From NCBI RefSeq assembly GCF_040096225.1, contig NZ_JBBMFC010000001.1:62001-126000 (forward strand): 64,000 nt of DNA. Direction: 5' to 3'. Shown here in pieces: positions 1 to 8,966 of this stretch. Each line of letters starts with the position of its first letter. The first letter of the stretch is position 1. Below the pieces are notes generated by a model. It was not told the origin of the DNA. It ran no database searches and worked only from the letters and a program-made list of their open reading frames with translations. This DNA comes from Hominiventricola aquisgranensis. Its GTDB lineage: Bacteria; Bacillota; Clostridia; Lachnospirales; Lachnospiraceae. The translations under genes and the position numbers were made by a program.

Positions 1-1
1 T

Positions 2-589
2 CCGACCTGCAGCTTCCTCTCTATCTATCCTTGCGTGAAGGAAGGACTGATCGATCCAAACACCATCATCATTGATGCCAAATCCGGTACTTCCGGAGCA
101 GGAAGAGGAGCCAAGGTTGATAATCTGTTCTGTGAGGTCAATGAAAATATCAAAGCCTACGGTGTGGCCGGACACAGACATACACCAGAGATCGAAGAGC
201 AGTTAAGTTATGCGGCAGGAGAGCCGGTACTGATCAATTTCACCCCGCATCTGGTGCCTATGCAGAGAGGTATCCTGGTAACTGCTTATGCATCTCTCAA
301 AAAAGATGTGACATATGAAGAAGTAAAAGCAGTTTATGATAAATATTATGACAAAGAGTATTTTGTTCGTGTACTTAACAAAGATGTATGCCCGCAGACC
401 CGTTGGGTAGAAGGAAGCAACTTCGTGGATGTGAACTTCAAGATCGACCCGAGAACAAAGCGGATCATTATGATGGGTGCCATGGATAATCTGGTAAAAG
501 GTGCAGCCGGACAGGCAGTACAGAATATGAATCTGTTATTTGGATTAGATGAGAAGACAGGTCTTCAGATGGCGCCGCTGTTCCCGTAA
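2..589 (+). CDS. argC: N-acetyl-gamma-glutamyl-phosphate reductase, C-terminal part (cut by window start)
   Basis: Third step of arginine synthesis: NADPH-dependent reduction of N-acetylglutamyl phosphate to the semialdehyde, in the cytoplasm. The frame is open from base 2 and begins PTCSFLSIYP, which matches the residues just after the catalytic cysteine of the family motif GCYPT, so that cysteine lies just outside the window. The GHRHTPEIEEQ stretch carries the conserved active-site histidine. The C-terminal motif VKGAAGQAVQNMNLL is typical of ArgC. It is followed by a GNAT gene, argJ, argB and argD in one direction with short gaps, so it is one biosynthetic operon. The identification is firm; only the N-terminal part is missing because of the window edge. 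Confidence 0.95.
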   Translation, partial: PTCSFLSIYPCVKEGLIDPNTIIIDAKSGTSGAGRGAKVDNLFCEVNENIKAYGVAGHRHTPEIEEQLSYAAGEPVLINFTPHLVPMQRGILVTAYASLKKDVTYEEVKAVYDKYYDKEYFVRVLNKDVCPQTRWVEGSNFVDVNFKIDPRTKRIIMMGAMDNLVKGAAGQAVQNMNLLFGLDEKTGLQMAPLFP

Positions 590-638
590 GTGTCTGAGAT
601 ATTTACGGAAATAGACGATAAGACAAGGAGGAAACACC

Positions 639-1091
639 ATGGATATCCGGGTGATGAAAAGTGAAGATTATGACAAGCTCTATGAGTTGTGGATGACGAT
701 CAAGGGGTTTGGCATCCGAAGTATCGATGATTCCCGGGAGGGTGTGACCAGATTTCTGAAACGGAATCCCACCACCAGTATTACTGCCTGGGACGGGGAT
801 ACACTGATCGGTGCGATCCTGTGCGGACATGACGGAAGAAGAGGATGTCTCTATCATGTGTGTGTGCGGAAAGGATACCGACGTCAGGGCGTAGGTAAGT
901 CCATGGTCGTGGCATGTATGGAAGCTCTGCGGAAAGAGCAGATCAACAAAGTTTCACTGATCGCATTTACCAAAAACGATATTGGAAATGCATTCTGGAA
1001 CAAGATCGGCTGGACAGAGCGGGAAGATCTGAATTATTATGATTTTACGTTAAATGAGAAAAATATTACTGCATTTATTGAGGAGGACTGA
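639..1091 (+). CDS. GNAT-family N-acetyltransferase inside the arginine operon
   Basis: A 150-residue single-domain GNAT protein. The acetyl-CoA binding signature is seen as VRKGYRRQGVGKSMV (about residues 74-88), followed by the usual second half with NAFWNKIGW near residue 120. A strong AAGGAGG lies 7 bases upstream of the ATG. It sits 49 bases after argC and 2 bases before argJ, inside the arg operon. That position suggests a role linked to glutamate or ornithine acetylation, for example a short-type N-acetylglutamate synthase that primes the cycle. GNAT substrates cannot be read from sequence, so this is inference from context. A general amino-acid or protein acetyltransferase is the alternative. 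Confidence 0.85.
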   Translation: MDIRVMKSEDYDKLYELWMTIKGFGIRSIDDSREGVTRFLKRNPTTSITAWDGDTLIGAILCGHDGRRGCLYHVCVRKGYRRQGVGKSMVVACMEALRKEQINKVSLIAFTKNDIGNAFWNKIGWTEREDLNYYDFTLNEKNITAFIEED

Positions 1092-1093
1092 GG

Positions 1094-2320
1094 ATGAAGA
1101 TCATTACAGGCGGTGTGACCGCAGCAAAAGGATTTGAGGCAGCTTCGGTAGAAGCCCGCATCAAATATCAGAACCGTAAGGATATGGCGCTGGTGTACAG
1201 TCAGGTTCCCTGTGTGGCAGCGGGAACATTTACTACCAATGTGGTAAAAGCAGCTCCGGTTAAATGGGATCAGGAAGTGGTCTATCATTCTGAATCCGCA
1301 CAGGCAGTGATCATCAATTCCGGTATCGCCAATGCCTGCACAGGTGCGGAAGGATACGGATATTGTAAGCAGACCGCTGAGGCGGCAGCGAAAGCCCTGA
1401 ATGTACCGGAGAGTTCCGTGCTGGTAGCATCCACCGGAGTGATCGGTATGCAGCTTCCCATGGATCGGATCGCAGCGGGTGTGGAACTGCTGGCAAAGGG
1501 AAAAGAGGATACCGAAGAGGCAGGTCTTGATGCAGCAAAAGCTATCATGACCACCGATACCAAACCGAAATATGTGGGTGTGGAGATTGAGATTGGCGGT
1601 AAGACCGTGACCATCGGCGGTATGTGTAAAGGCTCTGGCATGATCCATCCGAATATGTGTACCATGCTTGGATTTGTGACCACCGATGCAGCAATCACCA
1701 AGGAGCTTCTGCAGAAAGCACTGTCCGATGATGTGAAAGATACCTACAATATGGTGTCGGTGGATGGAGATACTTCTACTAATGATACAGTACTTTTGCT
1801 GGCAAATGGAATGGCGGGTAATCCGGTCATCGACAAAGAAGACAGTCCGGAATATACAGAATTTAAGAAAGCACTGAATTATGTAAATACAGAGCTGGCG
1901 AAGAAGATCGCCGGAGATGGAGAAGGAGCAACCTGTCTGTTTGAGGTAAAGGTGATGGGAGCCGAGAGCAAGGAACAGGCCGTGACCTTGAGCCAGTCCG
2001 TCGTGATGTCCACCCTTACCAAGGCAGCCATCTACGGACATGATGCCAACTGGGGGCGGATCCTGTGTGCCATGGGATATTCCGGAGCACAGTTTGATCC
2101 GGAGAAAGTGGATCTGTATTTTGAGAGTAAAGCAGGGAAGCTGAAGATCATCGAGAATGGTGTGTCCACGGGATACAGTGAGGACGAGGCAACAAAGATC
2201 CTTTCCGAGGACTATGTGACGGCCATTGCAGACGTGAAGATGGGAACGGCCACTGCCACCGCATGGGGCTGTGATCTGACCCATGAATATGTAAATATCA
2301 ACGCAGATTACAGAAGCTAA
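1094..2320 (+). CDS. argJ: Glutamate N-acetyltransferase / ornithine acetyltransferase ArgJ
   Basis: ArgJ moves the acetyl group from N-acetylornithine to glutamate, and in bifunctional forms also makes N-acetylglutamate from acetyl-CoA. The 408 residues are full length. Family proteins self-cleave before a threonine that becomes the nucleophile; here the site is in MIHPNMCTMLGF with Thr190 as the nucleophile. The residue before it is Cys189, where many homologues have alanine. The C-terminal half contains HDANWGRILCAMGYSG, another family hallmark. The ATG follows GAGGAGGACTGAGG closely. Whether it is bifunctional cannot be told from sequence, and the GNAT gene next to it may take over the synthase step. 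Confidence 0.95.
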   Translation: MKIITGGVTAAKGFEAASVEARIKYQNRKDMALVYSQVPCVAAGTFTTNVVKAAPVKWDQEVVYHSESAQAVIINSGIANACTGAEGYGYCKQTAEAAAKALNVPESSVLVASTGVIGMQLPMDRIAAGVELLAKGKEDTEEAGLDAAKAIMTTDTKPKYVGVEIEIGGKTVTIGGMCKGSGMIHPNMCTMLGFVTTDAAITKELLQKALSDDVKDTYNMVSVDGDTSTNDTVLLLANGMAGNPVIDKEDSPEYTEFKKALNYVNTELAKKIAGDGEGATCLFEVKVMGAESKEQAVTLSQSVVMSTLTKAAIYGHDANWGRILCAMGYSGAQFDPEKVDLYFESKAGKLKIIENGVSTGYSEDEATKILSEDYVTAIADVKMGTATATAWGCDLTHEYVNINADYRS

Positions 2321-2360
2321 GGTGGAAAAACCTGTATTTACAGGGAAGAGGAGTGGAAAA

Positions 2361-3257
2361 ATGAGAAAAGATGATGAAAAATATCTGGAGAAAGCGGCCG
2401 TCCTGGTGGAGGCCCTTCCCTATATTCAGAAATTTAACCGGAAAGTGATCGTTGTAAAATACGGCGGAAGCGCCATGGTAGATGAACAGCTGAAGAAAAG
2501 TGTGATCAGTGATGTGACCCTTCTGAAGCTGGTTGGATTCAAGCCGATCATCGTACATGGAGGCGGCAAGGAGATCAGTAAATGGGTCGGCAAAGTCGGT
2601 AAGGAAGCACAGTTTATCAATGGATTGCGTGTGACTGATGAAGAGACCATGGAGATCGCGGAGATGGTTCTGGGTCGTGTAAACAAGAGCCTGGTCACTA
2701 TGGTGGAAGAGCTGGGAGTCAAGGCAGTCGGCATCAGCGGTAAAGACGGCGGCCTTCTGAAAGTAAAGAAAAAGTATGCAGACGGCAAGGATATCGGTTA
2801 TGTAGGCGAGATCACAGATGTAGATCCCAATATTCTCTATGACCTGATGGAGAAGGATTTCCTTCCGATCATCTGTCCGGTCGGACTGGATGACGAATTT
2901 AATACCTACAATATCAATGCAGATGATGCAGCCTGCGCCATTGCCCGTGCAGTAGGTGCCAACAAGCTGGCATTTCTGACTGACATTGAAGGCCTGTACA
3001 GAGATTTTGAAGATAAGAGTTCCCTGATCTCTGAGATCAAGGTTAAGGAAGCAAAAGAACTGATCGCCGGAGGAACCATAGGCGGAGGAATGCTGCCGAA
3101 GTTGTCCAATTGTATTGATGCCATTGAGGCAGGTGTATCCAGAGTTCATATTATTGACGGCCGGATTCCCCACAGTATTCTGATGGAGATCTTCTCTGAC
3201 CGTGGTGTTGGAACCGCTATTCTGGGAGATACGGAGGAAAAATATTATCATGAGTAA
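2361..3257 (+). CDS. argB: Acetylglutamate kinase
   Basis: Phosphorylates N-acetylglutamate with ATP, the second step of arginine synthesis. The amino-acid kinase fold is clear: VVVKYGGSAM near the N-terminus, IVHGGGKEIS for substrate binding, and the C-terminal GGMLPKLSNCIDAIEAGV. The frame is open from a GTG at 2322, but the ATG at 2361 is preferred because GAAGAGGAG ends 7 bases before it and homologues begin close to this point (298 residues). It overlaps argD by 8 bases, so translation is probably coupled. The N-terminal helix (KYLEKAAVLVEALPYIQKF) is of the kind found in arginine-inhibited hexameric kinases, so feedback inhibition is plausible but not shown. Confidence 0.95.
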   Translation: MRKDDEKYLEKAAVLVEALPYIQKFNRKVIVVKYGGSAMVDEQLKKSVISDVTLLKLVGFKPIIVHGGGKEISKWVGKVGKEAQFINGLRVTDEETMEIAEMVLGRVNKSLVTMVEELGVKAVGISGKDGGLLKVKKKYADGKDIGYVGEITDVDPNILYDLMEKDFLPIICPVGLDDEFNTYNINADDAACAIARAVGANKLAFLTDIEGLYRDFEDKSSLISEIKVKEAKELIAGGTIGGGMLPKLSNCIDAIEAGVSRVHIIDGRIPHSILMEIFSDRGVGTAILGDTEEKYYHE

Positions 3258-4434
3258 TCCATATATTGAAGAAGCCGAGGACGCGATCCTCCATACATAT
3301 AATCGCTATCAGATTGTTCTGGATAAAGGTGAGGGCATGTATCTTTACGACGTCAATGGAAAAGAATATCTGGATTTTGCAGCAGGTATTGCAGTGCAGT
3401 CTCTGGGCTACAACAACAAGGAGTATACCCAGGCACTGAAAGACCAGATTGACAAGCTGACCCATATTTCCAACCTCTATTATTCTGTTCCTATGGCAGA
3501 AGCGGCTGAGAAAGTAAAGAAAGCCAGTGGTATGGAGAAAGTATTTTTTACCAACAGCGGCACAGAAGCGATCGAAGGTGCACTGAAGGTTGCCAGAAAA
3601 TATTCCTATGCAAAATACGGCGAGAACCGTTATGAGATCATTGCCATGAATCATTCATTCCATGGAAGAAGTATGGGGGCTCTGTCTGTGACTGGCAATG
3701 AAAAATACAGAAAACCCTTTGAACCGTTGATCGGCGGTGTGCGTTTTGCAGATTACAATGATCTGGAAAGTGTAAAAAGTCAGTTGACAGATAAGACCTG
3801 TGGTATTATTCTGGAAACCGTGCAGGGTGAGGGCGGTATCTATCCGGCAACCGAAGAATTTTTAAAAGGAGTCCAGGCACTTTGTGAAGAACATGATCTG
3901 GTATTGATCCTGGATGAGATTCAGTGTGGTATGGGACGAACTGGTTCCATGTTCGCATGGCAGGAGTACGGTGTGATGCCGGATGTGATGACCTGTGCAA
4001 AAGCACTGGGCTGTGGAGTGCCGGTGGGCGCATTTGTACTTGGTAAAAAAGTGGCAGAGACTTCTCTGGCACCTGGAGATCACGGAACTACTTATGGAGG
4101 CAACCCGTTCGTATGCGCAGCGGTCAGCAAGGTATTTGATCTCTATGAAAAAGAACAGATTGTGGATCATGTACAGAAGGTCGGTGCATATCTGGAAGAA
4201 AAATTGAATGCCCTTGTGGATAAGTATGATTTCCTGAAAGAACGCAGAGGAAAAGGTCTGATCCAGGGACTGGAAGTGGAAGGAAGACCGGTGGGAGAGA
4301 TTGTGAACCGAGCACTGGAGCATGGACTGATCGTCATCACCGCAGGAAGCAACGTGCTTCGTTTTGTTCCGCCGCTTGTGATCACCAATGCAGATGTAGA
4401 TGAGATGATTAAGAAACTAGAAAGTTGTTTTTAG
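3250..4434 (+). CDS. argD: Acetylornithine aminotransferase
   Basis: PLP enzyme that converts N-acetylglutamate semialdehyde to N-acetylornithine (class III aminotransferase). The 394 residues include FTNSGTEAIEGALKVARK, the HGRSMG motif, LILDEIQCGMGRTG with the cofactor-binding aspartate, and CAKALGCGVPVG in which Lys251 forms the Schiff base. The start at 3250 is supported by GGAGGAAAA ending 9 bases upstream; the frame is open further upstream but that part overlaps argB. It is the last recognisable arg gene here; argF, argG and argH are not in the window. Confidence 0.95.
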   Translation: MSNPYIEEAEDAILHTYNRYQIVLDKGEGMYLYDVNGKEYLDFAAGIAVQSLGYNNKEYTQALKDQIDKLTHISNLYYSVPMAEAAEKVKKASGMEKVFFTNSGTEAIEGALKVARKYSYAKYGENRYEIIAMNHSFHGRSMGALSVTGNEKYRKPFEPLIGGVRFADYNDLESVKSQLTDKTCGIILETVQGEGGIYPATEEFLKGVQALCEEHDLVLILDEIQCGMGRTGSMFAWQEYGVMPDVMTCAKALGCGVPVGAFVLGKKVAETSLAPGDHGTTYGGNPFVCAAVSKVFDLYEKEQIVDHVQKVGAYLEEKLNALVDKYDFLKERRGKGLIQGLEVEGRPVGEIVNRALEHGLIVITAGSNVLRFVPPLVITNADVDEMIKKLESCF

Positions 4435-4451
4435 TGAAGAAAGAGGAATAA

Positions 4452-5765
4452 ATGAAATCAACAGTTCAGAAAATACTGGCAGTGCTGGTAGTTGTATTAC
4501 TGGTGGCAGAGATTATTCATGCCAGTAAACTGAATCAGAAAGACAGTGTGACACTGGCGGAGAAGCGTCCGCTGCTGATCTGGTATACAGATCCGGATAT
4601 ACAGGAATATATGCAGCAAAGTGCAGAAGCGGCGGCTGCCCAGTATGGGGTTCAGGTGGAGACGGAGCTGGTATCGGAAGTAGACTACATTGAAAATATC
4701 AGTGAACGTTCTGTGGCAGAGACCATGACAGGACCAGATCTCTACGTGCTTGGCAGTTCTCAGATGGAGAAGGCTGCTCTGGCAGGTCTGACCGATCAGC
4801 TGGACGACAAACAGATGGCGGACACCTATTCAGAAAAGGCGGTCCATGCAGTAACCTATGCTGGAAAAGTCATGGCATATCCGTTCTATGTGGAGACCAG
4901 TGTACTTCTCTATAACCGGTATTATGCAGATGAGGCTCCAGCTACTATTGATGCGATCCTGGACTATTCAGAAAATTATGAAGCCAGCGAAGTGACAGCC
5001 AAAGTTGAGAATATGTTTGAGTGGAACGTGGCTGACGTGATTGAAAACTATATGTTTCTGGGTGGCTATACAGATCTTGGCGGAGAGGACGGAGATGACA
5101 AGAGTCAGGTATCCATGGATGTTGATAAAGCTGTGGAATGCATGATGTATTATCAGAGTCTCAACAGCTTCTTCGCATTGGATGCGGATACCATCACCTC
5201 TGATGAAATCATTCAGAATTTTATTGATGGTAAGACTGTATTTGCCATTGCCAATGCAAGTATGATCGGAAAGCTGGATGAAGCCATTGCAAATGGTGAG
5301 ATTCCGGAGTATCCAACGGAACGCACAGTAACCGATGAAAACGGAGAAGAACAGACCGAAGAACTGAACTTTGATCCATTTTATGCAGCAGCACCGCTGC
5401 CGGATCTGACCAATGATCTGGAGACAGGAGGATTGTCTGTGACCAATGCAATTGCAGTGAATCCCTATTCTGTAAACCGTGATGCAGCTGCAGCCATAGC
5501 CCGTTATCTGACGGAGAAAAATGTTGGCAGTCTCTACGAGATGACCAGCAAGATTCCGGCATGTCAGTCTCTGGCAGAAGCCCCTACTCCGGCATGGGAT
5601 GCGGTATGTGAGGCTTATGACAAGGCTGCAGAGGTTCCAAAGATCATGGAACTGTCTGATATGTGGCTTCATCTGGAAGCAACCATGGCAGATATCTGGC
5701 GAGGGGAAGACGCAGCGACCCAGATGCAGGCATTTTCAGATCTTATGACAGAGCGGTTGAACTAA
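4452..5765 (+). CDS. Extracellular solute-binding protein (family 1-like), orphan
   Basis: A 437-residue exported protein. Residues 6-24 form a hydrophobic signal segment ending near HAS; there is no lipobox cysteine, so it may be secreted or kept by an uncleaved anchor. The body resembles carbohydrate-type binding proteins of ABC importers: LLIWYTDPDIQEYMQ at the start of the mature part, GPDLYVLGSSQMEKAA, and the PFYVETSVLLYNRYY segment. No permease or ATPase gene is next to it; it lies 17 bases after argD and may be read through from the arg operon. The ligand is unknown. It could deliver a solute to a permease encoded elsewhere or act as a sensor. Confidence 0.75.
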   Translation: MKSTVQKILAVLVVVLLVAEIIHASKLNQKDSVTLAEKRPLLIWYTDPDIQEYMQQSAEAAAAQYGVQVETELVSEVDYIENISERSVAETMTGPDLYVLGSSQMEKAALAGLTDQLDDKQMADTYSEKAVHAVTYAGKVMAYPFYVETSVLLYNRYYADEAPATIDAILDYSENYEASEVTAKVENMFEWNVADVIENYMFLGGYTDLGGEDGDDKSQVSMDVDKAVECMMYYQSLNSFFALDADTITSDEIIQNFIDGKTVFAIANASMIGKLDEAIANGEIPEYPTERTVTDENGEEQTEELNFDPFYAAAPLPDLTNDLETGGLSVTNAIAVNPYSVNRDAAAAIARYLTEKNVGSLYEMTSKIPACQSLAEAPTPAWDAVCEAYDKAAEVPKIMELSDMWLHLEATMADIWRGEDAATQMQAFSDLMTERLN

Positions 5766-5823
5766 AGATATCAGAATAAGATTCCAATCCTGTGGAAATA
5801 CTTACCGAAAAGGAGGTTTTCAC

Positions 5824-6255
5824 ATGATTGGAATTTTTGTTGCCCTTTTATCGGGTGCACTGATGAGCATTCAGGGTGTATTTAATACAGAAGTGACCAG
5901 GCAGAGCAGCGTATGGGTGTCCGCATCCTGGGTGCAGTTTTCTGCTCTCGTTACCTGCCTGGTGATATGGGGAATCTTTGACCGGAAAAATCTGATGCTG
6001 ATCACCAGAGTCTCGCCTGTGTACATGCTGCTTGGCGGTGTGATCGGCGCATTTATCACATATACAGTGATTCAGGGAATGTCGGCACTGGGACCGGCAA
6101 AGGCAACGATGCTGATCGTGATTGCCCAGCTGACGATCTCCTGGCTCATTGAGCTTTGCGGGATGTTCGGGGTAGAAAAAGCGGATTTTTCCATGCGAAA
6201 ACTTATGGGACTCCTGGTGGCGATTGCAGGCGTAGTACTCTTTGAATGGGAATAA
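5824..6255 (+). CDS. Small DMT-superfamily membrane protein (YdcZ/DUF606-like)
   Basis: A 143-residue, very hydrophobic protein with about five membrane segments. The N-terminal pattern GIFVALLSGALMSIQGVFN and the glycine-rich MLLGGVIGAFITYTV segment are typical of the DUF606/YdcZ group related to EamA transporters, which have half the usual number of helices. The start has a strong AAAAGGAGG 6-8 bases upstream. Its substrate is not known. Members often pair as homo- or heterodimers; no second copy is seen here. Confidence 0.75.
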   Translation: MIGIFVALLSGALMSIQGVFNTEVTRQSSVWVSASWVQFSALVTCLVIWGIFDRKNLMLITRVSPVYMLLGGVIGAFITYTVIQGMSALGPAKATMLIVIAQLTISWLIELCGMFGVEKADFSMRKLMGLLVAIAGVVLFEWE

Positions 6256-6264
6256 AGTTTGTGC

Positions 6265-6293
6265 TTGTGTTTCCGGCGCAAGTCCGATACAAT
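6265..6293 (+). promoter_or_regulatory. Predicted sigma-A promoter for the ComEA-like operon
   Basis: TTGTGT at 6265-6270, 17-base spacer, TACAAT at 6288-6293. It is followed by a roughly 45-base leader and then AAGGAGAAGGAAA before the ATG at 6346. Read by eye; the -35 box is weak. Confidence 0.45.
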
Positions 6294-6345
6294 AAGAAAT
6301 GGATATGGACAGGACTTTTCTTCGGAAAAGGAGAAGGAAAGTTCG

Positions 6346-6828
6346 ATGAAAAAATGGAAAATGATGGCATTGATCTGTGTGCTGTGCGGCAGCCTGTCTG
6401 GCTGCGGCCTGTCTTTTTGTGGAATTCCTCTGGGAAAAAGGGAACCGCTTACGTTTGTCTGTGGGGAGAAGAATGTGGAAATGCAGGCGGATGAAGAAGC
6501 GGATGGTGGAAAACTATCTGAGCAGGATGGTACAGAGGTGCAGATGACAGATGCATCGGAGACAGTCCGGGATGGGACCGCTTCTGCGGATACATCTGTC
6601 ACGTCAACACAGTCAGATACCTCGTACTCCGATGGAAAAGTCAACATCAACACCGCCGGGCTGGAGGAACTGATGACATTGAAGGGCGTAGGTGAGAGCA
6701 GAGCAAGGGCCATCATAGAATATCGGGAACAACAAGGGGCTTTTGAGACACCGGAGGATATTATGAATATTTCCGGTATCAAGGAAGGCGTGTTTTCAAA
6801 GATAAAAGATCAGATTGCTGTGCGTTGA
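6346..6828 (+). CDS. ComEA-like helix-hairpin-helix lipoprotein
   Basis: A 160-residue protein with a signal peptide ending in the lipobox LSGC (Cys20), a low-complexity acidic and Ser/Thr-rich middle, and a C-terminal ComEA-type double helix-hairpin-helix domain (about residues 100-160). That domain shows VNINTAGLEELMTLKGVGES and INEYREQQG-like repeats with the VG.. and SGIKEG hairpins. ComEA proteins bind incoming DNA at the cell surface and hand it to the ComEC channel; comEC lies 3 kb downstream in the same direction. Unlike classic ComEA it seems anchored by lipid rather than a membrane helix, and it has no SLBB domain. The start is set by AAGGAGAAGG before 6346; the open frame upstream lacks a good site. 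Confidence 0.8.
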   Translation: MKKWKMMALICVLCGSLSGCGLSFCGIPLGKREPLTFVCGEKNVEMQADEEADGGKLSEQDGTEVQMTDASETVRDGTASADTSVTSTQSDTSYSDGKVNINTAGLEELMTLKGVGESRARAIIEYREQQGAFETPEDIMNISGIKEGVFSKIKDQIAVR

Positions 6829-6838
6829 GGTGAGGAGT

Positions 6839-7528
6839 ATGGGACAGAGAGTATTAGTAGTAGATGATGAAAAGCTGATCGTCAAAGGAATCCGGTTCAG
6901 TCTGGAGCAGGACAATATGGAAGTGGATTGTGCTTATGACGGAGAAGAGGCATTGGAAAAGCTCAGAGCAAATGAGTATGATATGGTGCTTCTTGATATT
7001 ATGCTTCCCAAACTGACCGGCCTTGAAGTATGTCAGCAGCTCCGGGAATTTTCCAATGTGCCGGTGATCATGCTGACCGCCAAAGGCGATGATATGGACA
7101 AGATCATGGGTCTGGAGTATGGAGCAGACGATTATATTACCAAACCATTCAATATTCTGGAAGTAAAAGCGCGGATCAAAGCGATCATCCGCCGGACGAA
7201 GAAGAAAGAGCCGGAGAAGCAGCCAAGCCGCGTGGTGGAGAAGGGAGATCTTCACCTGGATTGTGACAGCCGCAGACTCTACATTGGTGGAAAAGAGATC
7301 AATCTGACAGCCAAGGAGTTTGATCTGCTGGAGCTGATGGCGCTGAACCCCAATAAAGTATACAGCAGAGACCATCTGCTCAATGCAGTATGGGGCTATG
7401 ACTACCCGGGTGATGTAAGAACCGTTGATGTGCATATTCGTAGACTGCGCGAGAAGATCGAGAGCAATCCAAGCGAGCCGAAATATGTACATACTAAATG
7501 GGGAGTAGGATATTATTTCAATGCATAA
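6839..7528 (+). CDS. OmpR/PhoB-family response regulator
   Basis: A 229-residue two-domain regulator. The receiver has the acidic pair DD (residues 9-10), the phospho-acceptor Asp53 in LLDIMLPK, and the KPF lysine. The C-terminal winged helix shows LTAKEFDLLELM and VDVHIRRLREKIE. The ATG at 6839 has GAGGTGAGGAG directly upstream. It overlaps the histidine kinase gene by 8 bases, so the two form a cognate pair. The pair lies between the ComEA-like gene and the GerMN/ComEC genes, so control of DNA uptake or envelope state is possible, but targets are not known. Confidence 0.92.
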   Translation: MGQRVLVVDDEKLIVKGIRFSLEQDNMEVDCAYDGEEALEKLRANEYDMVLLDIMLPKLTGLEVCQQLREFSNVPVIMLTAKGDDMDKIMGLEYGADDYITKPFNILEVKARIKAIIRRTKKKEPEKQPSRVVEKGDLHLDCDSRRLYIGGKEINLTAKEFDLLELMALNPNKVYSRDHLLNAVWGYDYPGDVRTVDVHIRRLREKIESNPSEPKYVHTKWGVGYYFNA

Positions 7529-8954
7529 GATAAAGTTTCAGGGAAAATTTTTCAAAAGTCTGAATTTTCGCATTATGCTTTTTCTTTTGCTCATGGGAAC
7601 AGTTCCGGCGTTGATCATCGGCGGAGTATTTCTTATGTCCTATGAGCGGCAGGCCATGGCGCAGCTGAGCAATGATGTGAAAAATCAGTGTCAGATCCTG
7701 TCCACCCAGCTCAGGGACGGAGAGAATCTGCTGAAGACAGAAGATGAGGTGCTGCAGGGGGAACTGACCCAGCTGGCTTCTCTTTATGATGGAAGGATCA
7801 TTATTATTGACCAGAATTTTCAGATCATCGAGGATACGTCGCAGCTGGAAGAAGGCCGGATTATGGTGGCAGAAGAAGTGGTGCGCTGCTTTAAGGGGGA
7901 GAATACCAGCCACTATGTGAGCGGTCGTTTTATTGAGATGACCGTTCCGATCATTGTGGAAAACAAGGATACTAAGACCGTGATTGGCGTGATCCTGGCA
8001 AGTGCTTCTACAGACGTGATCCATGTGCAGATGGAGGGACTGACAGCTTCTGTACAGATGTGGATCGTAGTAGTGATCATCTGTGCACTGGCGCTCTCGA
8101 TCATTCTTGCCAACTGGCTGATACGTCCGCTGCAGCATATGAACCGGTCTATCGGAGGACTGGTAGAAGGATCACTGGATGGGGATCTGGATATCCATGA
8201 TTGTACAGAGACGGAAAATATTTCTGATACATTCAATCTGATGCTTGCAAAGCTGAGGCTTGTGGAGGAATCCAGGCAGGAATTTGTATCCAACGTGTCC
8301 CATGAGCTGAAGACACCGCTGACTTCCATGAAGGTGCTGGCGGATTCTCTTCTCATGCAGGAAGAAGTGCCGAATGAATTATATCGGGAATTTATGCAGG
8401 ATATTACGGAGGAGATCGACAGAGAGAATTCCATTATTTCGGATCTGCTGACTCTGGTAAAGATGGATCGAAAGACCCAGGAACTGAACATAGCAGTTAC
8501 AGATGTGAACGAATTTATGGAGACGATCCTGAAGCGTCTGCGTCCTATTGCAGAAAAAGCCAATGTGGAAGTGGTCTTTGAGAGTAATCGAAGTGTCAGT
8601 GCAGAGATCGATGCGTCCAGACTATCGCTGGCATTTTCCAATCTGGTGGAGAATGCCATCAAATACAACAATGAAAATGGATGGGTTCGGGTGACTCTGG
8701 ATGCCGACCACAAGTTCTTCTATGTGAAAGTGAGTGATTCTGGTATGGGAATCCCACAGGAGTCACTGGATTATATTTTTGAGCGTTTTTACCGGGTAGA
8801 TAAGTCTCATTCCAGAGAGATCGGCGGTACAGGACTGGGACTGGCGATCACAAAGAGTGCAGTTGTTGCCCACAGGGGAGCTATCAAAGTGCAGAGCAAA
8901 CTGGGAGAGGGAACAACCTTTACGGTGCGTATTCCACTTCGATATATTGTATAG
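7521..8954 (+). CDS. Membrane sensor histidine kinase
   Basis: A 477-residue kinase. Order of parts: TM1 (about 17-38), an extracytoplasmic sensor of about 135 residues, TM2 (about 176-197), HAMP, HisKA with the phospho-accepting His261 in SHELKTPLTSMK, then the ATPase domain with NLVENAIKYN (N box), DSGMGIP (G1), FERFYRVD (F box) and GGTGLGLAI (G2). It overlaps the regulator gene by 8 bases and is followed 12 bases later by a GerMN lipoprotein gene. The architecture is WalK/PhoR-like but lacks a PAS domain. The stimulus is unknown. Confidence 0.92.
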   Translation: MHKIKFQGKFFKSLNFRIMLFLLLMGTVPALIIGGVFLMSYERQAMAQLSNDVKNQCQILSTQLRDGENLLKTEDEVLQGELTQLASLYDGRIIIIDQNFQIIEDTSQLEEGRIMVAEEVVRCFKGENTSHYVSGRFIEMTVPIIVENKDTKTVIGVILASASTDVIHVQMEGLTASVQMWIVVVIICALALSIILANWLIRPLQHMNRSIGGLVEGSLDGDLDIHDCTETENISDTFNLMLAKLRLVEESRQEFVSNVSHELKTPLTSMKVLADSLLMQEEVPNELYREFMQDITEEIDRENSIISDLLTLVKMDRKTQELNIAVTDVNEFMETILKRLRPIAEKANVEVVFESNRSVSAEIDASRLSLAFSNLVENAIKYNNENGWVRVTLDADHKFFYVKVSDSGMGIPQESLDYIFERFYRVDKSHSREIGGTGLGLAITKSAVVAHRGAIKVQSKLGEGTTFTVRIPLRYIV

Positions 8955-8966
8955 GAAGGATCATTT

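Noticed and set aside
6256..6345. Riboswitch before the ComEA-like gene
   Set aside because: No known riboswitch core can be recognised in this 90-base leader; it holds a plain promoter and ribosome site.
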